Below, in pieces: positions 17,945-25,672 of a DNA stretch of 40,912 nucleotides. Numbering within the stretch: the stretch's first letter is position 1; every line of letters begins with the position of its first letter. The DNA is from Crocinitomicaceae bacterium (GTDB lineage Bacteria; Bacteroidota; Bacteroidia; Flavobacteriales_D; Crocinitomicaceae), in contig JAKVAS010000001.1 of NCBI GenBank assembly GCA_022448165.1, positions 1 to 40,912 of the forward strand, read 5' to 3'. The notes beneath the pieces were generated by a model. It was not told the DNA's origin, made no database searches, and saw only the letters and a list, made by a program, of their open reading frames with translations. The translations under genes and the position numbers were made by a program.

Positions 17945-19144
17945 CTACATCTTCAATATTTTTTCTAATGAAATCAATCTATTACTTTTTGTTAATTGAA
18001 GTATATATGATCCTTTTGACAAGTTGTTCAATTGCAATTGATTTGCTCCAGCAATTAAATATCCGGATTGAACGCTCTTTCCATCCACTGAAAGGATATG
18101 ATAGTCAACATCTTCACTCACCTGAACCGTCAAATGATTGTTAATCGGCATAGGATAGATTTCTAACTCAAGTATTTTTCCTTGATCTTCAGTTGCAAGA
18201 AACCCACAGTTCTCACTAAACTGAGAATCAGTAGGGAAAGAAAAATCCCATATAAGCCAATTAGCAGTGCTATAAGCAACATTATCTACTTGAATACAAG
18301 TTAGGTCTGGATTCCCATCCGCTAAAATAGACTCCATGTTTACATTATTTCCATTCGCTAAATCCAGTTCAGTTAATGCATTCGAAGAGCAATCAAGCGT
18401 GCCAAGTAACGAACAGAATGAAGCATTAATTGACACAATTGAGTTTTGCGAACAAAGTAAATCTATTAAAAGAGTATTATTCGTTACATCCAACTCTGTC
18501 AACTGATTATCAAAACAATATACTGAAACTAATTCTGCATTATTAGATAAATCCAAAGACGTGATTTCATTGCCACCACAATAAAAATTTGTCAAAGCTA
18601 CATTTTGAGACACGTCTATACTTGTCATTTCATTTGTGCCGCACCAAAGCCATTCCAATGCAGTATTATTTGAAACATCAATCGTCGTTAATTCATTCTG
18701 AGAACATGCTAACGATTCAAGTAACGTGTTTTGTGAAACATCAAGGCTAGTAATTTGATTAACTGCGCAAGACATGCCAATCAACGCAGTATTATTTGTG
18801 ATATCTAAACTTGTCAATTGATTGTTATAACATCTCAGTTGGGTCAAAGCCGTATTTGCTGATACATTTAAACTGCTAAGTTGATTATCCGAACAATTTA
18901 AACCTGTCATATTAACAAATGCTTCTATTCCATTCATATTTGATATTCCAATGTTTGAGCATTCCATATACCCGGTGTATGCCAACGCCTCAGATTCTTG
19001 TATCTCCATATCCCCATTAGTGTTAATGGAAACATTATTCAATAGAAAATTTTTAAAATTTACATCAGTAACATTGACAACTTGTCCATAAGAACTTAAT
19101 GATAATAATATTGTAGCAGCGAGTGGTAAGATTGTTTTTTTCAT
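17945..19144 (-). CDS. Secreted leucine-rich-repeat protein with T9SS sorting domain
   Basis: About 399 aa from the ATG at 19144, with signal peptide MKKTILPLAATILLSLSSYGQ. From about residue 60 to 290 it holds about eleven 21-residue repeats of the form L-x-C-x-x-N-x-(L/I)-T-x-(L/I)-D-(V/I)-(S/T)-x-N-T-x-L, predicting a short solenoid. A conserved Cys stands at the same spot in nearly every turn (LNCSDNQLSSL, LRCYNNQLTSL, LACSQNELTTI). The C-terminus is a T9SS domain (LEIYPMPINNHLTVQV, SKGSYILQL). The 63-base DNA repeats explain the internal similarity. Likely surface-bound or secreted adhesion or binding protein; no ligand can be named. Confidence 0.9.
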   Translation of the reverse strand: MKKTILPLAATILLSLSSYGQVVNVTDVNFKNFLLNNVSINTNGDMEIQESEALAYTGYMECSNIGISNMNGIEAFVNMTGLNCSDNQLSSLNVSANTALTQLRCYNNQLTSLDITNNTALIGMSCAVNQITSLDVSQNTLLESLACSQNELTTIDVSNNTALEWLWCGTNEMTSIDVSQNVALTNFYCGGNEITSLDLSNNAELVSVYCFDNQLTELDVTNNTLLIDLLCSQNSIVSINASFCSLLGTLDCSSNALTELDLANGNNVNMESILADGNPDLTCIQVDNVAYSTANWLIWDFSFPTDSQFSENCGFLATEDQGKILELEIYPMPINNHLTVQVSEDVDYHILSVDGKSVQSGYLIAGANQLQLNNLSKGSYILQLTKSNRLISLEKILKM

Positions 19145-19267
19145 GATCCAAATATGTTTATATAAAGTGTGTTTTTGAATAAATTCAATATTAATCACCC
19201 CAATTTTTATACATGTCTAAACAAATTCTAATACTTCCTGGCAAAAGCTGAAATATTAGCTTTATAC

Positions 19268-19275
19268 TATCTTTG
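19268..19275 (+). promoter_or_regulatory. TAnnTTTG box abutting the oxidoreductase start
   Basis: TATCTTTG ends 5 bases before the ATG at 19281. With transcription starting about 5-7 bases beyond the box, the message would be leaderless or nearly so. Confidence 0.5.
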
Positions 19276-19280
19276 CATTA

Positions 19281-20327
19281 ATGACTGAAAAGAAAAAAAT
19301 ACTTATTGTTGGTGCTGGAGTATCTGGAATCACGGTTTCCGTTCAATTAATACAACGAGGAATGGATGTAACCCTAATAGATAATTCTGTTAATCATTGC
19401 TCTCGTATTGCAGCAGGAATGGTTAACCCCCTTGTTTTTAGACGAATGACCAAAAGCTGGAGAGTTGACGAATTTATTCCATTTCTTAAGGATTTTTATT
19501 CTAGTCTAGAAAAAGATACCGAAACACATTTCTTCTACCCTGTTCCAATTCGACGATTATTTTCTACAGAAGATGAACGAAGACTGTGGGAGAAAAAACA
19601 ATTTCGAGACGACTTCTCCAACTACATGGAACACATTACCCCGGAAGACCTCAGTTATAGTCGAACTAAAAACCCCTTTGGTTCGGGTCGACTTAAGAAC
19701 ACCTTTTTTATTAATACAGAAGCGTTTTTAAGTGCTGGTAAACATTACGTTATGACCAATGGCGCTTTAAACTTAACTAATTTCAACTATGACCAACTTG
19801 TTGGAACAAAGTATGATGATAAAGTGTATGATGATATTATTTTCTGTGAAGGGTATTTAGGGAAAGAAAACCCATGGTTTGGTGATCTTCCATTAAATCA
19901 AACCAAAGGTGAAATGCTCACAATTGAAACAGAATCACTTCCAGAAGACGAATCTGTAAATCGAAAATGCTTCATTCTACCAATTGGAAATCACCAATTC
20001 AAAACAGGCTCGACCTATGAATGGAATACCAATACAACCCACACAACACCTGAGGCACGATTAGAAATCCTTGAAAAAGTATCCTATTTGCATGACGGGC
20101 CAGTAAAGGTTGTAAGTCAAAGTGCGGGAATACGTCCTACGACCAAAGATCGGCGCCCTTTAATTGGCACACATCCCGAACATCCCAATTACCATATATT
20201 TAATGGGTTGGGGACCAAAGGATACATGCTTGCACCATTACTCTCTTTAGAATTTACCAATTTTTTACTTGACGGAAAACAATTGGATGCAGAAGTAAGC
20301 ATCACACGATTTGACCCGTCTATATAA
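19281..20327 (+). CDS. FAD-dependent oxidoreductase (DAO/ThiO-like)
   Basis: A 348-aa soluble flavoenzyme. The N-terminal FAD-binding motif is KKILIVGAGVSGITVSVQLIQRG, with the acidic end of the second strand in VTLIDNS. SRIAAGMVNPLVFRRMTKSW follows, and the C-terminal FAD block is SAGIRPTTKDRRPLIG with NGLGTKGYMLAPLLS. This is the D-amino-acid oxidase fold, closest in style to glycine-oxidase-like and MnmC C-terminal-like proteins of Bacteroidota. The substrate cannot be read from sequence. There is no thiamine or tRNA-modification partner beside it. The gene may be expressed from a leaderless message. The bacilliredoxin gene follows after 44 bases but has its own promoter. Confidence 0.85.
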   Translation: MTEKKKILIVGAGVSGITVSVQLIQRGMDVTLIDNSVNHCSRIAAGMVNPLVFRRMTKSWRVDEFIPFLKDFYSSLEKDTETHFFYPVPIRRLFSTEDERRLWEKKQFRDDFSNYMEHITPEDLSYSRTKNPFGSGRLKNTFFINTEAFLSAGKHYVMTNGALNLTNFNYDQLVGTKYDDKVYDDIIFCEGYLGKENPWFGDLPLNQTKGEMLTIETESLPEDESVNRKCFILPIGNHQFKTGSTYEWNTNTTHTTPEARLEILEKVSYLHDGPVKVVSQSAGIRPTTKDRRPLIGTHPEHPNYHIFNGLGTKGYMLAPLLSLEFTNFLLDGKQLDAEVSITRFDPSI

Positions 20328-20339
20328 TTCGTACCTTTG
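20311..20339 (+). promoter_or_regulatory. Promoter of the bacilliredoxin gene
   Basis: TTG (20311-20313), 18 bases, then TACCTTTG (20332-20339): exact match to the Bacteroidota consensus. It lies partly inside the end of the preceding oxidoreductase gene. Confidence 0.72.
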
Positions 20340-20371
20340 TACTTAGAATTGTAAAACAAAATAATAGAGAT

Positions 20372-20785
20372 ATGTATCCACCAGAATTAGTTCAACCAAT
20401 GAAGGACGACCTTACAAGTGTTGGTTTTAACCAATGTACTACAGCTTCAGAAGTTGATGAGATGATAAAACATACAGAAGGAGCGCTTTTAATGGTAGTA
20501 AACTCTGTTTGCGGATGTGCAGCTGGAAACTTACGACCAGGAGTTAAATTATCTATTCAAAATGACATTAAACCAAATACTTTAGCAACTGTTTTTGCTG
20601 GAGTAGACGGAGAAGCAACAAATCAAGCGAGAAAATATTTCTTGCCTTACCCTCCATCTTCACCATCTGTAGCTTTATTTAAAGATGGTAAATTGGTTCA
20701 CTTCCTAGAAAGACATCATATTGAGGGAGGAACTGCGCAGATGATTGCGGACAACCTCGCTGAAGCTTACAAAGAATTTTGTTAA
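20372..20785 (+). CDS. Bacilliredoxin (BrxA/BrxB, YphP/YqiW family)
   Basis: Bacilliredoxins remove bacillithiol from oxidised proteins in the cytoplasm. The 137-aa product begins MYPPELVQPMKDDLTSVGF and carries the family's CxC motif in VNSVCGCAAGNLRPGV, near residue 50. The conserved RHHIEGGTAQMIADNL block lies near the end, and a further Cys is the last residue. Length and motifs match the family closely. Bacteroidota are known to make bacillithiol, but biosynthesis genes are not in this window. It converges with a glutathione-peroxidase-type gene across a shared terminator. Confidence 0.93.
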   Translation: MYPPELVQPMKDDLTSVGFNQCTTASEVDEMIKHTEGALLMVVNSVCGCAAGNLRPGVKLSIQNDIKPNTLATVFAGVDGEATNQARKYFLPYPPSSPSVALFKDGKLVHFLERHHIEGGTAQMIADNLAEAYKEFC

Positions 20786-20807
20786 GCACACAATTATAAA
20801 TAAAAAA

Positions 20808-20828
20808 GCCGCTCTTTAAAAGAGCGGC
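20808..20828. terminator. Two-way terminator between bacilliredoxin and peroxidase genes
   Basis: GCCGCTCTT-TAA-AAGAGCGGC is a perfect 9-bp stem with a T-run on the right and an A-run on the left, so it can end transcription on both strands. Confidence 0.92.
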
Positions 20829-20860
20829 TTTTTTTATATGACGTTGTTTCAAACCAAGTC

Positions 20861-21391
20861 TTACTTACTTAATAATTCTGTGATTTTTTCATTCATTGGC
20901 TTAACAGGAGACTTAAAGTGTGCCACCCAATTTCCATTTTCATCAATCACAAATTTCTCAAAATTCCAAGCAATACTACAATTGTCTTGTCCATTCAATT
21001 CTTTCGTTGTTAGCCATGTATAAATACTATGCTGTCCATCACCCTTTACTTTAATTTTTGATGCCATCAAAAAATCAACTCCATAATTTTTTACACAAAA
21101 AGACTTAATGTCTTTATCTGAACCAGGTTCCTGTCCTCCAAATTGATCACAAGGAAAACCAATTAAAATCACATCCTTTCCATACAATTCGTGCAATTTT
21201 TGCAATCCTTCATATTGTCCAGTAAATCCACATTCAGAGGCAGTATTAATCAAAAGCATCTTCTTTCCTTTAAATTCAGATAAGCTTCTTTCCTTTCCCT
21301 CAATATCTATAAAAGAATAATCATAAATGCTTGTTTGCGCGTTGGTATTCATAATAAGTGTAGATAATAATAAAAACAATAGGTACTTCAT
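20861..21391 (-). CDS. Exported glutathione-peroxidase-family protein
   Basis: Reduces peroxides, most likely using thioredoxin-type donors as bacterial Cys-type members do. The 176-aa product has a signal peptide (MKYLLFLLLSTLIMNTNAQ), so it acts outside the cytoplasmic membrane. Family motifs are LLINTASECGFTGQYEGLQ with the peroxidatic Cys, GFPCDQFGGQEPGS with a second Cys, and IAWNFEKFVID with the conserved Trp-Asn of the catalytic tetrad. Export is less common than the cytosolic BtuE type. TATTTTTG, a consensus promoter box, ends 4 bases before the ATG, suggesting a leaderless message. Confidence 0.92.
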   Translation of the reverse strand: MKYLLFLLLSTLIMNTNAQTSIYDYSFIDIEGKERSLSEFKGKKMLLINTASECGFTGQYEGLQKLHELYGKDVILIGFPCDQFGGQEPGSDKDIKSFCVKNYGVDFLMASKIKVKGDGQHSIYTWLTTKELNGQDNCSIAWNFEKFVIDENGNWVAHFKSPVKPMNEKITELLSK

Positions 21392-21395
21392 TTTT

Positions 21396-21403
21396 CAAAA
21401 ATA
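21396..21403 (-). promoter_or_regulatory. TAnnTTTG box abutting the peroxidase start
   Basis: The minus strand reads TATTTTTG, ending 4 bases before the ATG at 21391. This arrangement leaves almost no 5' leader. Confidence 0.45.
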
Positions 21404-21450
21404 TCGAATTTTAGTAAACGAGATAAAACTTGCTATTTAATTCTCCAAAA

Positions 21451-22680
21451 CTACGACCCTCCTCTCCCATTTCTCTTCTTTTCCTCAATCCAAATAGACA
21501 TATATCGAGAAGCTTGAAAAGATTGATGCTGAAGTATTGATCCAACCAGTGACTTTTTCCTCAAATCATTTAAATCGCAATTTTCATCTAAAAAATCCTT
21601 AAAATCTGAAAAAGCTCTCTCTTTTGAAAATCGCTTTTCAAGCAATTCAAACCCTTGTTTTTGTGCTTTTATCCATGTTGATTCCTCTCTGTACAGCTCA
21701 ATTGCTCGCTCCGCAAAACTCTCTGGTTCATCTGTCACAAATCCACCCCATAAGCCTTCCAAAATCATTCCCTCCGCTCCAACAGAAGTTGTAACCGAAG
21801 GTGTTCCACAACACATCGCTTCAATTAATTTCCCTTTTATTCCTGCACCAAATCGTATTGGTGCTAAACTTACTCTTGCTTTCTTAGTAACCTCCTTTGC
21901 ATCCTCAGCACGTCCGATCACCATGAACCTTTCTCGTTCATTCGTTAATTGATATACCTTTTCACTACAATATGCTCCATAAATCTTCAGTGAAGCCTTT
22001 GGTAATTTCTTCCGAATCAGTGGCCAAATAGTCGATTTCAAATACCTTACAGCGTCCCAGTTAGGTTCGTGTCGATAATTCCCAATAAACATGAAATCTG
22101 CACGATCATCAAAACCAACTTGATCAATTATCTTTTCATCAAAGAGAGGAACATGCAATAACTTCTCTTTAGGCAAACCATAAATACTATGTAGAAGTTC
22201 AACTTCATAATCAGAAATCATCAAGGATATATCACTGCGGTAGATTGCAGCAATTTCACGTAACTGCATTTCAGACCGATAGTTAATCAAATCTATTTCT
22301 ACTCCTTTTTTAACCGCACGATGCCTAGCATCACGTAAAAAATGTAAATCTTCCGTATTAAGAATTCTTAACGCCTTTGGACAACTTTCCATTACCCGCC
22401 AACCGAATTGCTCCTCCGTCATAAAACGATCAAAAATCACTGCTTTGGGATTCTTTTCTTCTACTAATTTATTAAACGAAGAATCGTTAAGAGAAACAAA
22501 ATCATACGTTAAATCATAAGCTGAAAGATCTTCTTGAAACTCAGAATGCTTCGCCGTTGAAACAAAAGTCACATCATTTCCACGACCAATAAAGAACTCT
22601 ATTAATTGCATCATGCGCATCCCCGCTGCAGAAGAATTCGGTTCTGGCCATACTTTTCCAACAATAAGGATGTTTTCCAT
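21451..22680 (-). CDS. GT4-like glycosyltransferase
   Basis: A 409-aa cytosolic or membrane-associated glycosyltransferase of the GT-B fold. The N-terminus ENILIVGKVWPEPNSSAAGMRM is the acceptor-side Rossmann motif. The C-terminal half has FMFIGNYRHEPNWDAVRYL, then LKIYGAYC, then VSLAPIRFGAGIKGKLIEAMCCGTPSVTTSVGAEGM, where the E-x7-E-like nucleotide-sugar region and the GAGIK loop are typical. The sugar donor and acceptor cannot be inferred. No other polysaccharide genes lie beside it, so it is an orphan. TATATTTG ends 5 bases before the ATG. Confidence 0.87.
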   Translation of the reverse strand: MENILIVGKVWPEPNSSAAGMRMMQLIEFFIGRGNDVTFVSTAKHSEFQEDLSAYDLTYDFVSLNDSSFNKLVEEKNPKAVIFDRFMTEEQFGWRVMESCPKALRILNTEDLHFLRDARHRAVKKGVEIDLINYRSEMQLREIAAIYRSDISLMISDYEVELLHSIYGLPKEKLLHVPLFDEKIIDQVGFDDRADFMFIGNYRHEPNWDAVRYLKSTIWPLIRKKLPKASLKIYGAYCSEKVYQLTNERERFMVIGRAEDAKEVTKKARVSLAPIRFGAGIKGKLIEAMCCGTPSVTTSVGAEGMILEGLWGGFVTDEPESFAERAIELYREESTWIKAQKQGFELLEKRFSKERAFSDFKDFLDENCDLNDLRKKSLVGSILQHQSFQASRYMSIWIEEKKRNGRGGS

Positions 22681-22685
22681 TCTAA

Positions 22686-22693
22686 CAAATATA
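22686..22693 (-). promoter_or_regulatory. TAnnTTTG box abutting the glycosyltransferase start
   Basis: The minus strand reads TATATTTG, 5 bases before the ATG at 22680: a third leaderless-type arrangement within 3.5 kb. Confidence 0.45.
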
Positions 22694-22751
22694 AGAATCG
22701 TTCAAAACGTAGAGTTTACAACATTAAGCCATTTAAACACTCTTACTATTT

Positions 22752-24650
22752 TCAATTAAATCGACTCTCTAAAAATTGCAGTTTAACTGTTGTCCCTTTA
22801 TTGTTTTTCGATTCTATTAAAAGTTGTCCTTCATGATGCTTCATGATGTTTGAACAAATTGACAATCCTAAGCCAATACCATGATTCACTGAAACAAACT
22901 CCTTTTGGGTAAAAGCATTAAGTAAGTTCTCAATCTGCGATTCGCAAATCCCAACCCCAGTATCTTTTATTATTATACAAGCTTTGGATGCATTTTCTTC
23001 GTACGTTATATCCAATACCATAGGTGTATCTTCCTGTCTATATTTAATGGAATTCTGAATAACATTTTGAAATAATTGTATCAATAGAATCTTATTTCCA
23101 ACTATCGTTTTAGGGAGGTCACCATAATTTATTCTTGTTCCTGAGATTTCAATCATCTCCGACAAATTCAATTCAACCACTTTAAATAATTCTTCAATAT
23201 TTTCAGGTTCAAAAGAAATTTTCACCTTTCTTGATTGAATGTAGGTCATAATATTTGTAATCAATAAAATGCTACTCTCACAACACTCTTTTATAATTCC
23301 CAATAACTCTTTACCATCTTCAGAAAGAGACTTTTCACCTTCAATCAAATGCGAACTAACATTTCGAATCGAGTGTATTGGAGCTCTAAGATCATGGGAA
23401 AGAATATGAGAAAAATTTTCTGTTGTTTGAAGATTCAATTTAAGTAAACTATTCTTTGATCTTAGAGTCTTGTTAAATTTCATATTCCTAACTGTCAGTA
23501 TTATAATTATAACTGACGTAACACTTAAAAGCACTATGAACCATTGGTTTTTCCAAATTTCATATTCTTTATCATTTATGTTTTTGTTTAACCGATCAAT
23601 AAAGCTCGACTGCATTACATCATCATGAACTTTGCTAATTGAACTATACTTATCATAATCTATTTTTTTGTAGTAAAAGGCACTATCAACATCCCCCTTT
23701 CTCTCATATATTTCAGAAAGCTGCCCATAAATATCAAAATAATTACTGTAGTCTATTTCCTTTGGAAAAAGAGCTTTCCTTCCCCATATTAGGGCATTAT
23801 CATAATCCCCTAATTTTTTATAAAAGCTCATTAATTCATAATTGACCCTCAATATTTCTTTTACGGCCTGTATTTTACTTGCTTCTTTTTCCGCATCGAA
23901 TAGAACTTTTATTCCTTCTTTGACTTTCGAATATTTAGCTAGATTAAGTTTTCCTATAATTATAGCTAACGGGTGATCATTTTCTAAACCGAATCGAATT
24001 ATTTTATTTGATAAATTGATTTGTAATTGAACATCCAAACTGTTTGCGAAATAAATTTGATAGCTGTAATACAATGCCAACTCAAATGGTAGCATTTTCG
24101 CTTCATTTTTCTTTAAATTTTCAAATAATTCTATTGCACGCTGAGGTAAGCATTTACCCCTTAAAACCTTTCCTTCGATTTTTTCTGTGTAATAGATAAT
24201 GAAGAGTTCATTAATCCAACAACTAAACTTGACACGGTCATTATCATAAATCGAATTTCCTATTTCTATCGCCTTATAGAGATAATTAATTCCAATTTGT
24301 GGCTGTTCAGTTAGAAAGCAATACTTAGTAAAGGCCTCTGTCCAGTAATAGCGAATAAGCTTATTTTCTTCACGAGGGTCAATGGCCAAAAGACATTTCC
24401 CCATTGTTTTAGTTTTTCCATAATTTCCATAAGCATTCACCATTAACAACTGTGCTCTTTTCGCATAATACGAGTCAATGTCCCCATGAAGACTTTTAAG
24501 AGTGTTGCATTGCATCAACCCCTTGTCTAAATAGCCCGCAGAAATCTTATTCTGTATATTTAGTAATGATAATTTACTCTTCTCAGTGTATCCTAAGCCA
24601 AGGGTAACTTTTATTAAGAAGAAAAAAAGAAAAGTCTGTTTTAGTATCAT
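22752..24650 (-). CDS. TPR-containing sensor histidine kinase
   Basis: About 632 aa from the ATG at 24650. A signal-like N-terminus (MILKQTFLFFFLIKVTLGLG) leads to a large extracytoplasmic part made of TPR-like helical repeats (for example DYDNALIWGRKALFP, YGQLSEIYERKGDVDSAFYYK). One membrane helix (WFIVLLSVTSVIIIILTVR) follows, then the kinase: H-box FSHILSHDLRAPIHSIRN with the phosphorylated His, N-box LFQNVIQNSIKYR, G1 IIIKDTGVGI and G2 HGIGLGLSICSNI. All catalytic boxes are intact. No response regulator gene is adjacent, so its partner is elsewhere. The signal sensed is unknown; TPR sensors often bind a protein partner. It lies alone, with a long structured gap upstream. Confidence 0.92.
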   Translation of the reverse strand: MILKQTFLFFFLIKVTLGLGYTEKSKLSLLNIQNKISAGYLDKGLMQCNTLKSLHGDIDSYYAKRAQLLMVNAYGNYGKTKTMGKCLLAIDPREENKLIRYYWTEAFTKYCFLTEQPQIGINYLYKAIEIGNSIYDNDRVKFSCWINELFIIYYTEKIEGKVLRGKCLPQRAIELFENLKKNEAKMLPFELALYYSYQIYFANSLDVQLQINLSNKIIRFGLENDHPLAIIIGKLNLAKYSKVKEGIKVLFDAEKEASKIQAVKEILRVNYELMSFYKKLGDYDNALIWGRKALFPKEIDYSNYFDIYGQLSEIYERKGDVDSAFYYKKIDYDKYSSISKVHDDVMQSSFIDRLNKNINDKEYEIWKNQWFIVLLSVTSVIIIILTVRNMKFNKTLRSKNSLLKLNLQTTENFSHILSHDLRAPIHSIRNVSSHLIEGEKSLSEDGKELLGIIKECCESSILLITNIMTYIQSRKVKISFEPENIEELFKVVELNLSEMIEISGTRINYGDLPKTIVGNKILLIQLFQNVIQNSIKYRQEDTPMVLDITYEENASKACIIIKDTGVGICESQIENLLNAFTQKEFVSVNHGIGLGLSICSNIMKHHEGQLLIESKNNKGTTVKLQFLESRFN

Positions 24651-24810
24651 TTTTATAAATCCGATTTTATACTTCAATTCTCATGAAGTAAAATTTAGGC
24701 TGTTAAACGATAACGTGGGATAGATTTAAACTAAAAAAAGTTTAAAGGCATTTTCTAATTTAACTAAAAATATCAAAGACAAACATAACATTTGTATAAT
24801 ATCAATAGTA

Positions 24811-24877
24811 AGGCAGGTTGACGAATGCCTTTTTTTAAAGGTTAGGTTTAAGAGCATTCTATCAACCTGCTAATTTT
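24811..24877 (+). ncRNA. Strong nested hairpin followed by a T-run (candidate small RNA or switch)
   Basis: GCAGGTTGA (24813-24821) pairs with TCAACCTGC (24862-24870), and inside it GAATGC (24823-24828) pairs with GCATTC (24854-24859). CCTTT and AAAGG can pair in the loop. TAATTTTTT follows. A competing short hairpin AGGCA/TGCCT plus seven Ts shares the left arm, so the two folds exclude each other. AACATTTG about 20 bases upstream could be a promoter box. Strand and function are not settled. Confidence 0.45.
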
Positions 24878-24926
24878 TTCAAAGACCTTGTATCATCTCA
24901 TTGACAATTCAAAGGTGAGTCTCCAG

Positions 24927-24945
24927 TGCGCAATCATTTTGCGCA
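24927..24945. repeat. Palindrome TGCGCAA-N5-TTGCGCA
   Basis: A perfect 7-bp inverted repeat. Its 15-base core differs at one position from the core of the palindrome in the rtcB/WYL intergenic region (32710-32730). Confidence 0.6.
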
Positions 24946-24965
24946 GTATCAAAGATGATCTCACA

Positions 24966-25206
24966 TTAAGAATTAAGATATGCTTGATCTCGTTTTTCTA
25001 TTTCAAAAAGGGGACTTCCATTTACCAACCTGATGTTGTCAAAACCATTCTCTTCAGTAATGATGGAGTCTTTGCTTTTCACACTTCCCGTATATTTGAC
25101 CCCTCCCCACTTTACTTTATTACCGTTGTGAATAGGCCATACAAAATAAACCCGTCCTGTTTCATCTCTATTTGTTAAAATATTCTCTTGTGTCTATTAT
25201 TTTCAT
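24966..25206 (-). pseudogene. Small hypothetical gene broken by a one-base frameshift
   Basis: The minus strand from 25206 reads ATG then MKIIDTREYFNK and hits TAG. One frame over, an uninterrupted run of more than 60 codons continues: RDETGRVYFVWPIHNG, then VKWGGVKYTGSV, KSKDSIITEENGFDNIRL, and ends EIEKRDQAYLNS plus stop. The second part has no ATG of its own and has clear protein-like composition. Removing one A from the AAA before TAG joins the halves into a product of about 79 aa. I do not recognise the family. It could be a recent pseudogene, a sequencing error in a short A-run, or a +1 frameshift at a stop codon. Confidence 0.6.
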
Positions 25207-25418
25207 AACTATTCGTTTTTATTAATCTATTCTGTCTGATTCACCATGAATCGGACCTTATAGAAATAGCAAGCGTCGAACCTATATTTCTTAAGCTTCA
25301 ATCAAGTACATTGACCATCTTTGCTACTATTCTCATTTAGGCGTTTCCCGCAATAAAAACTGTATGTTTCCCTCGCGCGATTGAGACAATCTTTATTGCA
25401 AAAAACACCCTTTTTAAG

Positions 25419-25492
25419 TACGGAGAGAGAGATTCGAACTCTCGAAATCTTGATCCTAAATCAAGCGCGTATACCATTTCCGCCATCTCCGC
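25419..25492 (-). tRNA. tRNA-Leu (anticodon UAG) with a short variable loop
   Basis: All arms fold: acceptor GCGGAGA/TCTCCGT, anticodon stem CTTGA/TCAAG with loop TTTAGGA (anticodon UAG), T-arm GAGAG-TTCGAAT-CTCTC, discriminator A. The D-arm (GGCGGAAATGGTATACGCG) is Leu-like. The variable region is only five bases (ATTTC), so the whole RNA is 74 nt, whereas bacterial tRNA-Leu normally has a long variable arm. CCA is not encoded. Confidence 0.85.
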
Positions 25493-25498
25493 ATTTTG

Positions 25499-25569
25499 CT
25501 GCCCAAACAGGATTCGAACCTGTAATTCAAGACTCAAAATCTTGTGTGTTGCCGTTACACTATTGGGCA
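25499..25569 (-). tRNA. tRNA-Gln (anticodon UUG)
   Basis: Acceptor TGCCCAA/TTGGGCA with the weak first pair typical of Gln, anticodon stem CAAGA/TCTTG with loop TTTTGAG (UUG), T-arm ACAGG-TTCGAAT-CCTGT, discriminator G. All arms pair. Confidence 0.93.
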
Positions 25570-25593
25570 TTGTCATAATCCTTCTTCATTATT

Positions 25594-25672
25594 GTGCCCT
25601 TAGTGAGACTCGAACGTATGAACTCCGATTTATTAGAGCGACATTCTAACCAACTGAACTACATTCCAATTT
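25594..25672 (-). pseudogene. Degenerate tRNA-like sequence (between Gln and Pro tRNAs)
   Basis: The D-arm and left anticodon side are tRNA-like (GTAGTTCAGTTGGTTAGAAT, then GTCGCTCTAATAAATCGG), and TTCGAGTC marks a T-loop. The acceptor ends do not pair (5' TGGAATG-type against 3' TAAGGGC), the T-stem fails, and the anticodon stem has a mismatch. A 9-bp inverted repeat at its 5' side seems to have replaced the acceptor strand. Probably non-functional as a tRNA. Confidence 0.65.

Larger units (their letters stand above)
24651..24965. other. Structured non-coding gap upstream of the histidine kinase
   Basis: About 315 bases with no ORF I trust. It contains the long nested hairpin at 24811-24877 and the palindrome at 24927-24945. 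GTGAG (24915) and CTCAC (24960) could pair around the palindrome to make a larger fold. Confidence 0.6.

Noticed and set aside
17890-18144. 84-aa plus-strand ORF
   Set aside because: It lies opposite the C-terminal coding part of the secreted LRR protein, which has strong repeat and T9SS evidence.
18350-18960. Regular 63-base periodicity that could suggest a repeat array
   Set aside because: It is explained by the 21-residue leucine-rich repeats. There are no identical repeats with unique spacers, so it is not CRISPR.
25419-25492. Amber suppressor tRNA because of the letters TAG in the anticodon loop
   Set aside because: An anticodon UAG reads CUA (Leu). A suppressor of UAG would need CUA.
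25381-25578. Two overlapping ORFs of 65 and 79 aa on opposite strands
   Set aside because: They run through the tRNA-Leu and tRNA-Gln genes, which fold completely. The ORFs are by-products.
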